Assembly: GCF_002632725.1 (NCBI RefSeq)
Contig: NZ_NJAI01000005.1
Span: forward strand, 281,575-345,574
From: Xenorhabdus hominickii
GTDB lineage: Bacteria > Pseudomonadota > Gammaproteobacteria > Enterobacterales > Enterobacteriaceae
DNA: 64,000 nucleotides
Direction: 5' to 3'
The notes under the pieces were generated by a model. The model worked only from the letters and a program-made list of their open reading frames with translations. It searched no databases and was not told the origin of the DNA. Numbering within the stretch: position 1 is the stretch's first letter; each line of letters starts with the position of its first letter. This document shows positions 29,260-35,591 of this stretch, piece by piece. The position numbers and the translations under genes were made by a program.

Positions 29260-29985
29260 ATGCTGCTACTTAAGAATTCTTTTATGCGTTGGATACCTTG
29301 GCCAGTACTACTTTCCATTTGTTTACATATTTCTATTGCTGCAACGCTTCTTCATGTGTTTAAACCTGAAAAGCCAATAGAAACAATTCCCATGTCTGTT
29401 GCTATGATCCAGTTGGCTGCTGAAGAGGCGCCTGTCTCTGAAACTGCTATGCCTGAACCAGTTCCGGAACCTCAACCTCCGGTACCAGAACCTGAGCCTA
29501 TTGCGAAAATTGCACTGCCTAAACCTGAAAAAAAACCGGAAGTGAAAAAGCGGGAAGAGAAAAGGATTGTCAAAAAAGAGTCTAAGCCAACAGAGAAAAA
29601 AGTAGAAAAAATTTCAGAACAGCCACAAAAACCAGTTTCTGATCCGAATGCACTAATGGCAAATAACTTGAATGATAAAAAACCAATTGATCCTGCTATC
29701 AAGGGTGAATCTAAAGTACAAAGCGGTCCGAGGGCATTGAACAGACCAGATCCTGATTATCCATCCAGAGCACAACAATTGGGTACTGAGGGTGTAGTAA
29801 AGGTAAAATTTGATATAGATGAAGATGGTCGTGTCAAGAATATCGAAATTCTTTCTGCAAACCCTAAAAATGTCTTTGAGCGTCCGGTGAAAAAAGCGAT
29901 GAGAAAATGGCGTTATGAAAAAGTACCCGCTACTGGGTTTATAGCCACCATCGAGTTTAAAGTGACGGGTATTTCACAAAGTTAA
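29260..29985 (+). CDS. tonB: TonB energy-transducing protein
   Basis: 241 aa from ATG 29260; ATG 29284 (MRWIPWPV) is an alternative start. Single N-terminal signal-anchor helix (about residues 15-32) and a periplasmic Pro/Glu then Lys-rich spacer (about 60-130). The C-terminal domain carries YPSRAQQLGTEGVVKVKFDI and the conserved RPVKKAMRKWRYE. Couples the ExbBD proton motive force to outer-membrane receptors. In E. coli tonB converges on yciA; here a 4.2-kb element separates them. Confidence 0.95.
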   Translation: MLLLKNSFMRWIPWPVLLSICLHISIAATLLHVFKPEKPIETIPMSVAMIQLAAEEAPVSETAMPEPVPEPQPPVPEPEPIAKIALPKPEKKPEVKKREEKRIVKKESKPTEKKVEKISEQPQKPVSDPNALMANNLNDKKPIDPAIKGESKVQSGPRALNRPDPDYPSRAQQLGTEGVVKVKFDIDEDGRVKNIEILSANPKNVFERPVKKAMRKWRYEKVPATGFIATIEFKVTGISQS

Positions 29986-30034
29986 TTAAACCAAATATTC
30001 TCGGCTATTTTTCAATTTGTCACTTTTCATTAAG

Positions 30035-30072
30035 AAAAAAGGAGCGGAATTATTAAGTTCGCTCCTTTTTTC
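30035..30072. terminator. tonB terminator (bidirectional)
   Basis: AAAAAAGGAGCG and CGCTCCTTTTTT flank a 13-nt loop, 50 bp after the tonB stop. A and T runs on both sides allow use in both directions; ancestrally it probably also ended yciA transcripts. Confidence 0.88.
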
Positions 30073-30112
30073 TGTGTGCCTTCGAGTTACATTTTGGATA
30101 ACTCTCTACTCT

Positions 30113-30138
30113 GAATCGCTGCTTTCCAATTTTAAGTG
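30113..30138. repeat. attL candidate (duplicated yciA 3' end)
   Basis: Begins GAATCGCTGCTTTCCAATTT, 20 bp identical to 34326-34345, then one mismatch, then AAGTG in both copies. On the minus strand this copy reads KLESSDSE-stop, a plausible native yciA ending. It lies 206 bp upstream of the integrase gene. Confidence 0.8.
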
Positions 30139-30283
30139 CATTTATTTAGTCAGAGCTAATCATTAACAATCACATATAGTCATGTATTTAAAGTTAATAT
30201 TATGAATTTTAAATTAATTTTGTTTATTTTTTGTCTCTAATTGTTAGTGGTAGTCATAGATGTTCGCCAGTGTCATGATAAAA

Positions 30284-30303
30284 ATGTACATTGACGTGTA
30301 CAT
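30284..30303. promoter_or_regulatory. Inverted TGTACAT motif upstream of integrase
   Basis: ATGTACA (30284-30290) and TGTACAT (30297-30303) form a 7-bp inverted repeat with a 6-bp spacer between attL and int. A third TGTACAT is at 34259-34265 just inside attR. These are candidate arm-type integrase sites, or an operator controlling int. Confidence 0.4.
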
Positions 30304-30344
30304 GAACTACATTAAAAGCTGTATTATTTTTTGAGGAAAGTGAT

Positions 30345-31601
30345 ATGGCAATTACTGATTCATGGCTGCGATCTATTAATGGCAAGCCTCAAGAAAAAAT
30401 CACTACCAAATCAGATAGGGATGGCCTGTCTGTTCGTGCTACCCCTAAAGGTAAGATCATATTTCAATTCAGATATTGCTGGAACGGTAAAGGGGATCGA
30501 ATCGACATAGGAACCTATCCGGCGACTGGTTTAAAAGATGCCCGTGACACTGTAACTTTCTACCGTGGAGAGTTAGAACAACACCGCAACCCTAAAGTAG
30601 TCAAGCGTGTTCGCAAAGAATCCGCACTAAGCGCAGTGACTGTAGAAGGACTTATACGGGATTGGTGGAAAACAACAGTGCAAGGATCAAAGGTTAAAGC
30701 TGATGACGTCTTGCGCACTTTCGAAATTCATGTTTTTCCTAAAATCGGAAAACTGCCTCATGATGAGGTGACTCTTCATATTTGGCTTTCTCTAATTGAA
30801 GATGTTACCAAACAGGTTCCTTCGGTTGGTATTCGTATATTGACATATTCTAAAACTGCACACCGGTGGGCGGTTTGGCGAGGAATGACCAATCTCACTC
30901 CATTATCTGATGTAGAAAGAAGTGATTTAAGTAAAAAAGATATGGGTGATGATATTGATGAATTCGACTCTGAAAAGGGTGAAAGGACATTAAGCGAAGA
31001 AGAATTAGTGGTGCTTTTCCAGCTTATAAATGCCCCCAGATATAATCCACGTAATGCATTAATAATAAAATTATGTTTGTTATTTGGATGCCGCATTGGT
31101 GAGTTACTGAAAGCTAAAGTAAGTGATTTTGAGAAGAACGTTTGGACCATTCTCCCTAAAAATCACAAGACAGGCAGAAAATCTAAAAAACCTATTGTTA
31201 GGCCATTGACACTAGCAGCCAAGGAATTAATTGAGCAAGCAAAAAAATTGAATCATAAAAGTTCATATCTATTTACACCATTTGATGGTAAGCCGTTCAA
31301 GCGGGGGGCGCATGATGGGATAATTAGTAGGCTCAATAAAAAAATGTCTACTCATCTGCCTGATCATACTCACTGGTCAATCCATGACCTGCGTACAACT
31401 ATGCGCACTGAAATTTCCGAATTAACATCACCTCATGTGGCTGAAATTATGCTGGGGCATAAATTACCGGGAATATGGCAGGTGTACGATAAGCACACCT
31501 GCCTAGATGAGCAGAGAGAAGCCTATGAACGCTGGTGGGAGAAGCTGACTAAAATTGTTTCCCGTTCTCCCAGTCAAAAATATCCTGTCACAGAAAGTTA
31601 A
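30345..31601 (+). CDS. int: Tyrosine recombinase (P4-like integrase)
   Basis: 418 aa. The N-terminal ~90 residues resemble the arm-binding DUF4102-type domain (ITTKSDRDGLSVRATPKGKI, then IDIGTYPATGLKDARD). A SAM-like core-binding domain spans about 100-200. The catalytic domain has the full residue set: R250 (FGCRIGELL), H347 and R350 (IHDLRTTMR), H372 (LGHKLPG) and nucleophile Y381 (VYDKH). It looks intact. It sits just inside attL and reads into the element; its 3' end overlaps the excisionase-like pseudogene by 14 bp, convergently. Confidence 0.95.
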   Translation: MAITDSWLRSINGKPQEKITTKSDRDGLSVRATPKGKIIFQFRYCWNGKGDRIDIGTYPATGLKDARDTVTFYRGELEQHRNPKVVKRVRKESALSAVTVEGLIRDWWKTTVQGSKVKADDVLRTFEIHVFPKIGKLPHDEVTLHIWLSLIEDVTKQVPSVGIRILTYSKTAHRWAVWRGMTNLTPLSDVERSDLSKKDMGDDIDEFDSEKGERTLSEEELVVLFQLINAPRYNPRNALIIKLCLLFGCRIGELLKAKVSDFEKNVWTILPKNHKTGRKSKKPIVRPLTLAAKELIEQAKKLNHKSSYLFTPFDGKPFKRGAHDGIISRLNKKMSTHLPDHTHWSIHDLRTTMRTEISELTSPHVAEIMLGHKLPGIWQVYDKHTCLDEQREAYERWWEKLTKIVSRSPSQKYPVTES

Positions 31602-31740
31602 GCTGGTCGGATTTAAATCTGGGTTTTGGGAAGCCTTCTCGTTTTTGCTTCCCATTACCGCATCACAATCTTATTGTATGTGGCTTTACGCCATACCGAT
31701 CTGCCAGTTCCTTTGTTTTGATGTGGGGGGATTCCGCCAT
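31588..31740 (-). pseudogene. Excisionase/AlpA-like HTH gene with in-frame TGA
   Basis: The minus strand has ATG at 31740, six bases after a consensus AGGAGG (31747-31752). It opens a frame starting MAESPHIKTKELADRYGV and continuing KPHTIRL, then TGA (31663-31665), then 24 more in-frame codons (CGNGKQKREGFPKPRFKSDQ...) to TGA at 31588. The product is a MerR/AlpA/Xis-type helix-turn-helix in which the TGA replaces an expected Trp (TIRLW/TIRRW is usual). Strong start signals plus a single nonsense change suggest a recent loss or a sequencing error. It lies downstream of the 93-aa gene on the same strand and next to int, the normal place for a recombination directionality factor. Confidence 0.65.
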
Positions 31741-31774
31741 CACACACCTCCTTTCTGATACCTGTTCTTCAAAA

Positions 31775-32056
31775 CTATTTTGCCACCGTTGCAGGAGTTA
31801 CAGCGTCACTCAAAGTCGCTTCAAAAATAATGGCATTCATCTCTTCACTGAGAATATCATCCAATTTTTTTGGTCTCGCAGAGTAGGGCACCTCATCGGG
31901 CACCCCGTTCATCATGTCGATAATGAGTTCAGCGATTGCCTTTTCTCCCCGTTCTGGCTTCCGGTAGCCTGCCTGCCAGACTGCCTCGGTGATATCAGCA
32001 GGATCACCCCAGACCGAGGTGATTATCTGGGTGAGGTGGAATGCATTATTGATCAC
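31775..32056 (-). CDS. Unknown 93-aa protein of the element
   Basis: GTG start at 32056 preceded by AAGGAGG with 7-bp spacing, an almost ideal ribosome-binding site. The product is acidic and mostly helical in character, with no transmembrane segment and no motif I recognise. It is 34 bp upstream of the excisionase-like pseudogene on the same strand, so the two probably form a regulatory or recombination operon running towards int. Possible roles are regulator or directionality cofactor, but this is only positional. Confidence 0.6.
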   Translation of the reverse strand: MINNAFHLTQIITSVWGDPADITEAVWQAGYRKPERGEKAIAELIIDMMNGVPDEVPYSARPKKLDDILSEEMNAIIFEATLSDAVTPATVAK

Positions 32057-32059
32057 TTG

Positions 32060-32239
32060 ATGGCCTCCTTGTATTCGATTAACCCAGAGTCATTTGCGGC
32101 GGCATTAGCCACTATTGGAATGTTAAAGAAGCCTGCCAAAGGAAAAGGGTATCAGGGCAGAACGCCCCGCCTGAGGCACTTAGGGAACACACAGCAGCGG
32201 GCGTATGTGATGATGTTTATACCGGATGAAGAGGAATAA
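32060..32239 (+). CDS. Small ORF or gene remnant (59 aa)
   Basis: Open frame with protein-like composition ending RAYVMMFIPDEEE. It has no Shine-Dalgarno before ATG 32060, and upstream the frame runs antisense through the well-supported 93-aa gene. Either a short divergent gene or the tail of a truncated one. No family recognised. Confidence 0.3.
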   Translation: MASLYSINPESFAAALATIGMLKKPAKGKGYQGRTPRLRHLGNTQQRAYVMMFIPDEEE

Positions 32240-32267
32240 ACACTACATCACGAAAAACCTGTTTATA

Positions 32268-32606
32268 GGTTGTCTCAGAGAAGATATAAAATAATTAACT
32301 ATATAATATTTATATAAAACAGTATCTATTTCTGAGACAACCCTGAGACAATTTAACCCCGCTTTGAGACAACTTAGGGGTATTTTGAGACAACCCAGAA
32401 AATAAAATAATCTTATCTTTGGCAGGCTATTTTTTGCTGAGACAACCCAGAAAATCAAATTAAATCATTATTAATCATAAAGATAAAAAATAAACTCTCG
32501 AAGTGACGGGAAATTGAGACAACCAAAAATAGCTAAGTTGTCTCAGAAAAATAATTAACTCATTAAAAATCAATTAATTGACCTTATTGAGACAACTGAG
32601 ACAACC
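32268..32606. repeat. Ten-copy TGAGACAAYY decamer array (iteron-like)
   Basis: Copies of TGAGACAACC, -ACT or -ATT start at 32333, 32344, 32365, 32386, 32438, 32515, 32588 and 32597 on plus; reverse-complement copies lie at 32268-32277 and 32536-32545. Spacings between neighbouring plus copies include 11, 21, 21 and 52 bp, close to whole helical turns. The array lies in AT-rich DNA with no gene of its own, directly upstream of the membrane gene pair. Such phased arrays are typical of iterons of replication origins or of cooperative operator clusters. Confidence 0.85.
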
Positions 32607-32704
32607 TCTATTCGCATATCTATATACGAATTAAAAAACATTATCAAAAGAAAAGCGGGTTATCATATCGTTATCTGATTATCATTTTTAAAGGATTAAA
32701 AACC

Positions 32705-33076
32705 ATGAAAAGCCGCTATGACATTCGCTACTCATTATCCGCACTAGAATTATCCAGGATAACTAAGTCAATAAAAGACCATAGAAAAACAGAAATAATG
32801 AAACCGTATGGAATGTTTATAAACATGTGGAAAATCTGCTTCTTCGGTGCTAGCTTTGCCGTCTTTTGGCTCTTTTTAAATGCAGTTATCCTTAACTTGA
32901 AGGCGGATGATGTAAGTGATGCCATTATTCGGATCAAAGATATGAACATCTGTGCATTTGTCTTGCTTGGTGTTTCTTTGGTTGGGTTTGGTATAACGGA
33001 AAAGCTAGAGCAGTTTGTCATGAAGAAAAATGAAAAAAAAAAGAGCAGGATAACCAGGAGTACGTCCGACATGTGA
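32705..33076 (+). CDS. Two-TM membrane protein, N-terminal half of a YcxB-like protein
   Basis: 123 aa. A short basic cytoplasmic segment (about 1-45) precedes two hydrophobic helices (about 46-68 and 80-97), then a Lys-rich tail. AAAGGA lies 9 bp before the ATG. A slippery heptamer A-AAA-AAG at 33037-33043, inside an A10 run, precedes the end of the frame; a -1 shift there joins this protein to the next frame without a stop. The combined layout (N-terminal segment, two TMs, soluble C-terminal domain) is that of YcxB-like proteins, whose function is unknown. Confidence 0.6.
   Translation: MKSRYDIRYSLSALELSRITKSIKDHRKTEIMKPYGMFINMWKICFFGASFAVFWLFLNAVILNLKADDVSDAIIRIKDMNICAFVLLGVSLVGFGITEKLEQFVMKKNEKKKSRITRSTSDM
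33037..33043 (+). other. Candidate -1 ribosomal frameshift site (A AAA AAG)
   Basis: The heptamer is in the correct zero-frame phase (A, AAA, AAG) and is the same slippery sequence used in dnaX and several insertion sequences. After the shift, frame -1 is open with no stop and enters the downstream frame in phase. The A10 run could alternatively reflect a one-base indel. Confidence 0.5.
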
Positions 33077-33294
33077 AAATAAACCGACATTACATTGAAA
33101 ATGTTCAGGTATTTGGTAGCGTAAAGGCTTTCTGGTCATTCATCAAAAAAGCTTACATCAATGAAGAATTTATGTTTATACAAACAAACGACAATGAATT
33201 TATTGTTCTCCCAGCCAGATCGTTAGCGTCAGAAGAAGAATTCCAGCAATTATTTAGGTTCATCACAGAGCAGATCAATAACCATTCCAAATAA
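33073..33294 (+). CDS. YcxB-like C-terminal domain (73 aa or frameshift product)
   Basis: GTG at 33073 overlaps the preceding stop by 4 bp (GTGA), so translational coupling is possible. The sequence has the pattern of the YcxB-like soluble domain: FGSVKAFWSFIKKAYINEEF, then FMFIQTNDNEFIVLPARSL and a final EEEFQQLFRFI helix. The frame is also open upstream to the A10 run, so the protein may instead be made as a fusion with the preceding membrane domain by -1 frameshifting. Confidence 0.55.
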   Translation: MKINRHYIENVQVFGSVKAFWSFIKKAYINEEFMFIQTNDNEFIVLPARSLASEEEFQQLFRFITEQINNHSK

Positions 33295-33391
33295 AAATAC
33301 CGCCAACACACAACTCAGAGCGATAAAATGTACTTGTGTTTGGGATGAATCGCACATCATCAAGTCACTACAACAAGCAAGGATAATATTG

Positions 33392-33652
33392 ATGTTTCTG
33401 CAATGGATTAAGCGGGCGCTTATTTGGATGATAAAGGATATTTTTAATGATATCAGATGGATGGTGTCAGCAATGTTTGGGTTATTCGCTCTCATTGGCT
33501 TGTTTGTTGCACACGAATTCAAATTAGCTCTGTTCTTTTTTGTTCTGGCAGTAATCCCCTGCTTCCCTGAAATTTGGCGGTTCCTGAAAGCCAGAATAAA
33601 TAATAAAAATAGATGGTTTTTAAAGACCAATAGTGTTTATTTATCAAGTTAG
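33392..33652 (+). CDS. Small membrane protein of the element
   Basis: 86 aa, ATG 33392 with AAGGA 8 bp upstream. An amphipathic basic N-terminus precedes one or two hydrophobic segments (about 24-40 and 46-60) and a basic tail. Not recognised. It follows the YcxB-like frames on the same strand by 97 bp and may belong to the same cargo unit. Confidence 0.55.
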   Translation: MFLQWIKRALIWMIKDIFNDIRWMVSAMFGLFALIGLFVAHEFKLALFFFVLAVIPCFPEIWRFLKARINNKNRWFLKTNSVYLSS

Positions 33653-34059
33653 TATCATGAAGTTTTTTCTCTTGCTAATTACAGGATGTATCTATGGCAT
33701 AAAGGTGGGATTTCTCACCTTTAACTCCCGCATGGTGCAGGCATCCTTCCGTTTCAAGCGGAGCGATTAGATACCGTTCACTGCCGTCATTTGAAATCGC
33801 AGCAGTGTACTTGTTTAACTTTATTCTGGGGAAACTAACTGTAGGGATTCCTGTAGCTTAAGGAGTTACTGATTTGGGAGGCTCTTCCTCGTTAGGGTAG
33901 GTTAAAATAGCTCTGTACGTTTAACGTATTAACCTGTAGTCGAGGTCCTCACTTTGGCTCAATTCCAATCGGACAAATTTTTGGCTGATCGCGCCAATTG
34001 GGATTTGAAAGCTCATTTAAGTGGGGAATGCCCACTTTGGTTTTATGCTCATGGGTGAG

Positions 34060-34086
34060 GGTATGGTGATTTTCACCATACCTTTT
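34060..34086 (+). terminator. Terminator-like hairpin in the element
   Basis: GGTATGGTGA-ttt-TCACCATACC followed by TTTT: a perfect 10-bp stem with a T-run, orphaned about 400 bp after the last gene. It implies a transcript, possibly non-coding, ending here. Confidence 0.6.
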
Positions 34087-34258
34087 GCTTGTGCAGGTAT
34101 CCCATATGTTAAAGGGCAGAATTCTGCCCTATAGTGATAATAGCCTTCCTTTTTATCCTCACCCTATAACCCTCAATCATTCCTATCTAAAGAGCATAAG
34201 ATCATAAAATCAATTGCTATATGCTATTTTGAGTGAGTTTCCCGTTTGCACATGATGG

Positions 34259-34265
34259 TGTACAT
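34259..34265. promoter_or_regulatory. TGTACAT motif inside attR
   Basis: Matches the inverted pair at 30284-30303 near attL. Candidate integrase arm site, 60 bp inside attR. Weak because the motif is short. Confidence 0.3.
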
Positions 34266-34321
34266 TTATGGTTTTATTGGATTATTAATTTGGTATAATT
34301 AATTGTTTTAATTATCTTACT

Positions 34322-34753
34322 TTAAGAATCGCTGCTTTCCAATTTGAAGTGTCTTTTATCTTCTGGCAAAGGACGGGATTTATTATTTTCATCAACGGCA
34401 ACATAAGTGAAAACCGCATCTGTGGCGCGGTAACGTTGACCAACGGGTTCGGACGCGACTTTCTTAACCCAAACTTCAATATTGATGGTGATTGATGAAT
34501 TTCCCGTTTTCAGGCAACGGGCATAACAGCATACGACGTCGCCTACCGCAACCGGTTTCAGAAAACTGATGCCATTCACGCTAACAGTCACTACGCGCCC
34601 TTGAGCAATCTCTTTTGCCAGAATTGCACCGCCAATATCCATTTGAGACATCAGCCAGCCCCCGAAAATATCCCCATTGGCATTAGTATCAGCAGGCATG
34701 GCCAGTGTACGGAGAACCAATTCTCCGTTTGGTAAGCATTGTTGTTGTGTCAT
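34322..34753 (-). CDS. yciA: Acyl-CoA thioesterase YciA
   Basis: 143 aa from ATG 34753, matching the E. coli start context; an upstream in-frame extension to 34801 lacks homology. Hotdog-fold thioesterase of broad acyl-CoA range; the core NANGDIFGGWLMSQMDIGGA holds the catalytic Asp. The last ten codons (RHFKLESSDS-stop) lie in the attR repeat and are donated by the inserted element. Confidence 0.95.
   Translation of the reverse strand: MTQQQCLPNGELVLRTLAMPADTNANGDIFGGWLMSQMDIGGAILAKEIAQGRVVTVSVNGISFLKPVAVGDVVCCYARCLKTGNSSITINIEVWVKKVASEPVGQRYRATDAVFTYVAVDENNKSRPLPEDKRHFKLESSDS
34326..34351. repeat. attR candidate (inside yciA 3' end)
   Basis: The 26-bp copy that matches 30113-30138 with one mismatch. 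It encodes the YciA C-terminal residues HFKLESSDS, so integration kept the gene open. Confidence 0.8.
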
Positions 34754-34786
34754 TAGAAAACTTGATTTATTTGGTGAATACAACAT

Positions 34787-34810
34787 TACCTGCCGATACA
34801 TCGGCAGGTA
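34787..34810 (-). terminator. Hairpin between yciB and yciA
   Basis: Perfect 10-bp stem TACCTGCCGA / TCGGCAGGTA with a 4-nt loop in the gap between yciB and yciA. No T-run on the minus strand, so it is more likely an RNA-processing or stabilising hairpin than a strong terminator. Confidence 0.45.
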
Positions 34811-34830
34811 TCCCTATGAAGGTCATTACA

Positions 34831-35367
34831 TTATTTTTGTTCGCGAGGCAGATGACGGTAGATATATACCACACTCAATACAGTAAAAACCAGCGTCAAT
34901 GCAGTTAACCCGAACACTTTAAAGTTTACCCAAATATCCTGAGATAGCCAGAAAGCGACATAAATATTTGCCAGAGCACAGGCTATGAAAAAGATAGCCC
35001 AGGCTGTGTTCAATTTGTTCCAGACAAAATCAGGTAATTCCAGTTCTTTACCTAACATACGTTGAATCAAAGGTTTTTTCATAACCCATTGGCTGATAAG
35101 CAAAACCAGAGCAAAAATGGCATAAATAACTGTCACTTTCCATTTAATGAATAAATCGCTGTGGAAAGCGAGCGTAAGCGTGCCGAAAACAGCAACCATG
35201 ACAAATGTAATTAAAGAGGATTTTTCGACTTTGTGATAAATCAGGTAAGTAATGACAACGGCTAAACCCGTGGCCGCAATTAGAGCACCTGAGGCATAAA
35301 AAATGTCATACATTTTGTAAACGACAAAGAAAACGACTAATGGCAAAAAGTCTAAAAGTTGTTTCAT
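34831..35367 (-). CDS. yciB: Inner membrane protein YciB (IspZ family, septation-linked)
   Basis: 178 aa (E. coli 179). About five transmembrane helices. Conserved [21 protein letters not shown] start, [14 protein letters not shown] and [17 protein letters not shown] segments. Linked to cell envelope and septum integrity in enterobacteria. AGG lies about 9 bp before the ATG. Upstream of yciA on the same strand. Confidence 0.95.
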   Translation of the reverse strand: MKQLLDFLPLVVFFVVYKMYDIFYASGALIAATGLAVVITYLIYHKVEKSSLITFVMVAVFGTLTLAFHSDLFIKWKVTVIYAIFALVLLISQWVMKKPLIQRMLGKELELPDFVWNKLNTAWAIFFIACALANIYVAFWLSQDIWVNFKVFGLTALTLVFTVLSVVYIYRHLPREQK

Positions 35368-35591
35368 AAGTTGAGCCTATTGTGATGCCAATGATGGCAT
35401 GTTCTTGAATTTGTGCCAGAGTGTATCAGATCTCAATGAAATGGTTTATTTATCAGGAAAAAACATTTTTCATCTACCCATGTAATTTTATCATACTGGA
35501 CGAAAAATTGAGTGGTGTCGGGGGAGGCTTGAGAGTTTCAATTTACCACCGCATTATATGAGATTCATTTTCATGAAAGGGCATAAAGGTC

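Larger units (their letters stand above)
33653..34321. other. Non-coding, hairpin-rich end of the element
   Basis: About 670 bp without a supportable gene but with several strong hairpins: 33701-33722 (AAAGGTG/CACCTTT), 34019-34037 (AAGTGGG/CCCACTT), 34060-34086 (10-bp stem GGTATGGTGA/TCACCATACC plus TTTT) and 34114-34129 (palindrome GGGCAGAATTCTGCCC). The third resembles a rho-independent terminator. The region could encode a small structured RNA, for example an antisense immunity RNA, or be a decayed cargo segment. Confidence 0.45.
30113..34351. mobile_element. Compact integrative element inserted in the 3' end of yciA
   Basis: A 4.2-kb insert between tonB and yciA, bounded by a 26-bp direct repeat (25 of 26 identical) that corresponds to the last codons of yciA. 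Contents in order: tyrosine integrase (+), excisionase-like pseudogene (-), 93-aa unknown gene (-), short ORF (+), ten-copy decamer array, membrane gene pair with a possible -1 frameshift (+), small membrane gene (+), hairpin-rich non-coding DNA. No replication or structural phage genes were seen. It resembles a minimal genomic island or satellite remnant. Confidence 0.8.

Noticed and set aside
31718..32059. Plus-strand open frame over the 93-aa gene
   Set aside because: Opposite strand has a GTG with ideal SD and better coding character; only the part after 32060 remains possible.
32243..32458. 71-codon minus-strand frame
   Set aside because: Consists largely of the decamer array read backwards; low-complexity and without SD.
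32268..32606. CRISPR array
   Set aside because: The repeated unit is only about 10 bp, occurs in both orientations, has no regular spacers, and no cas genes are near.
33250..33630. 126-codon minus-strand frame
   Set aside because: Antisense to the 86-aa membrane gene and part of the YcxB-like frame; weaker start signals.
33653..34321. Retron
   Set aside because: The structured DNA suggested an msr/msd, but no reverse transcriptase gene exists in the element or nearby.
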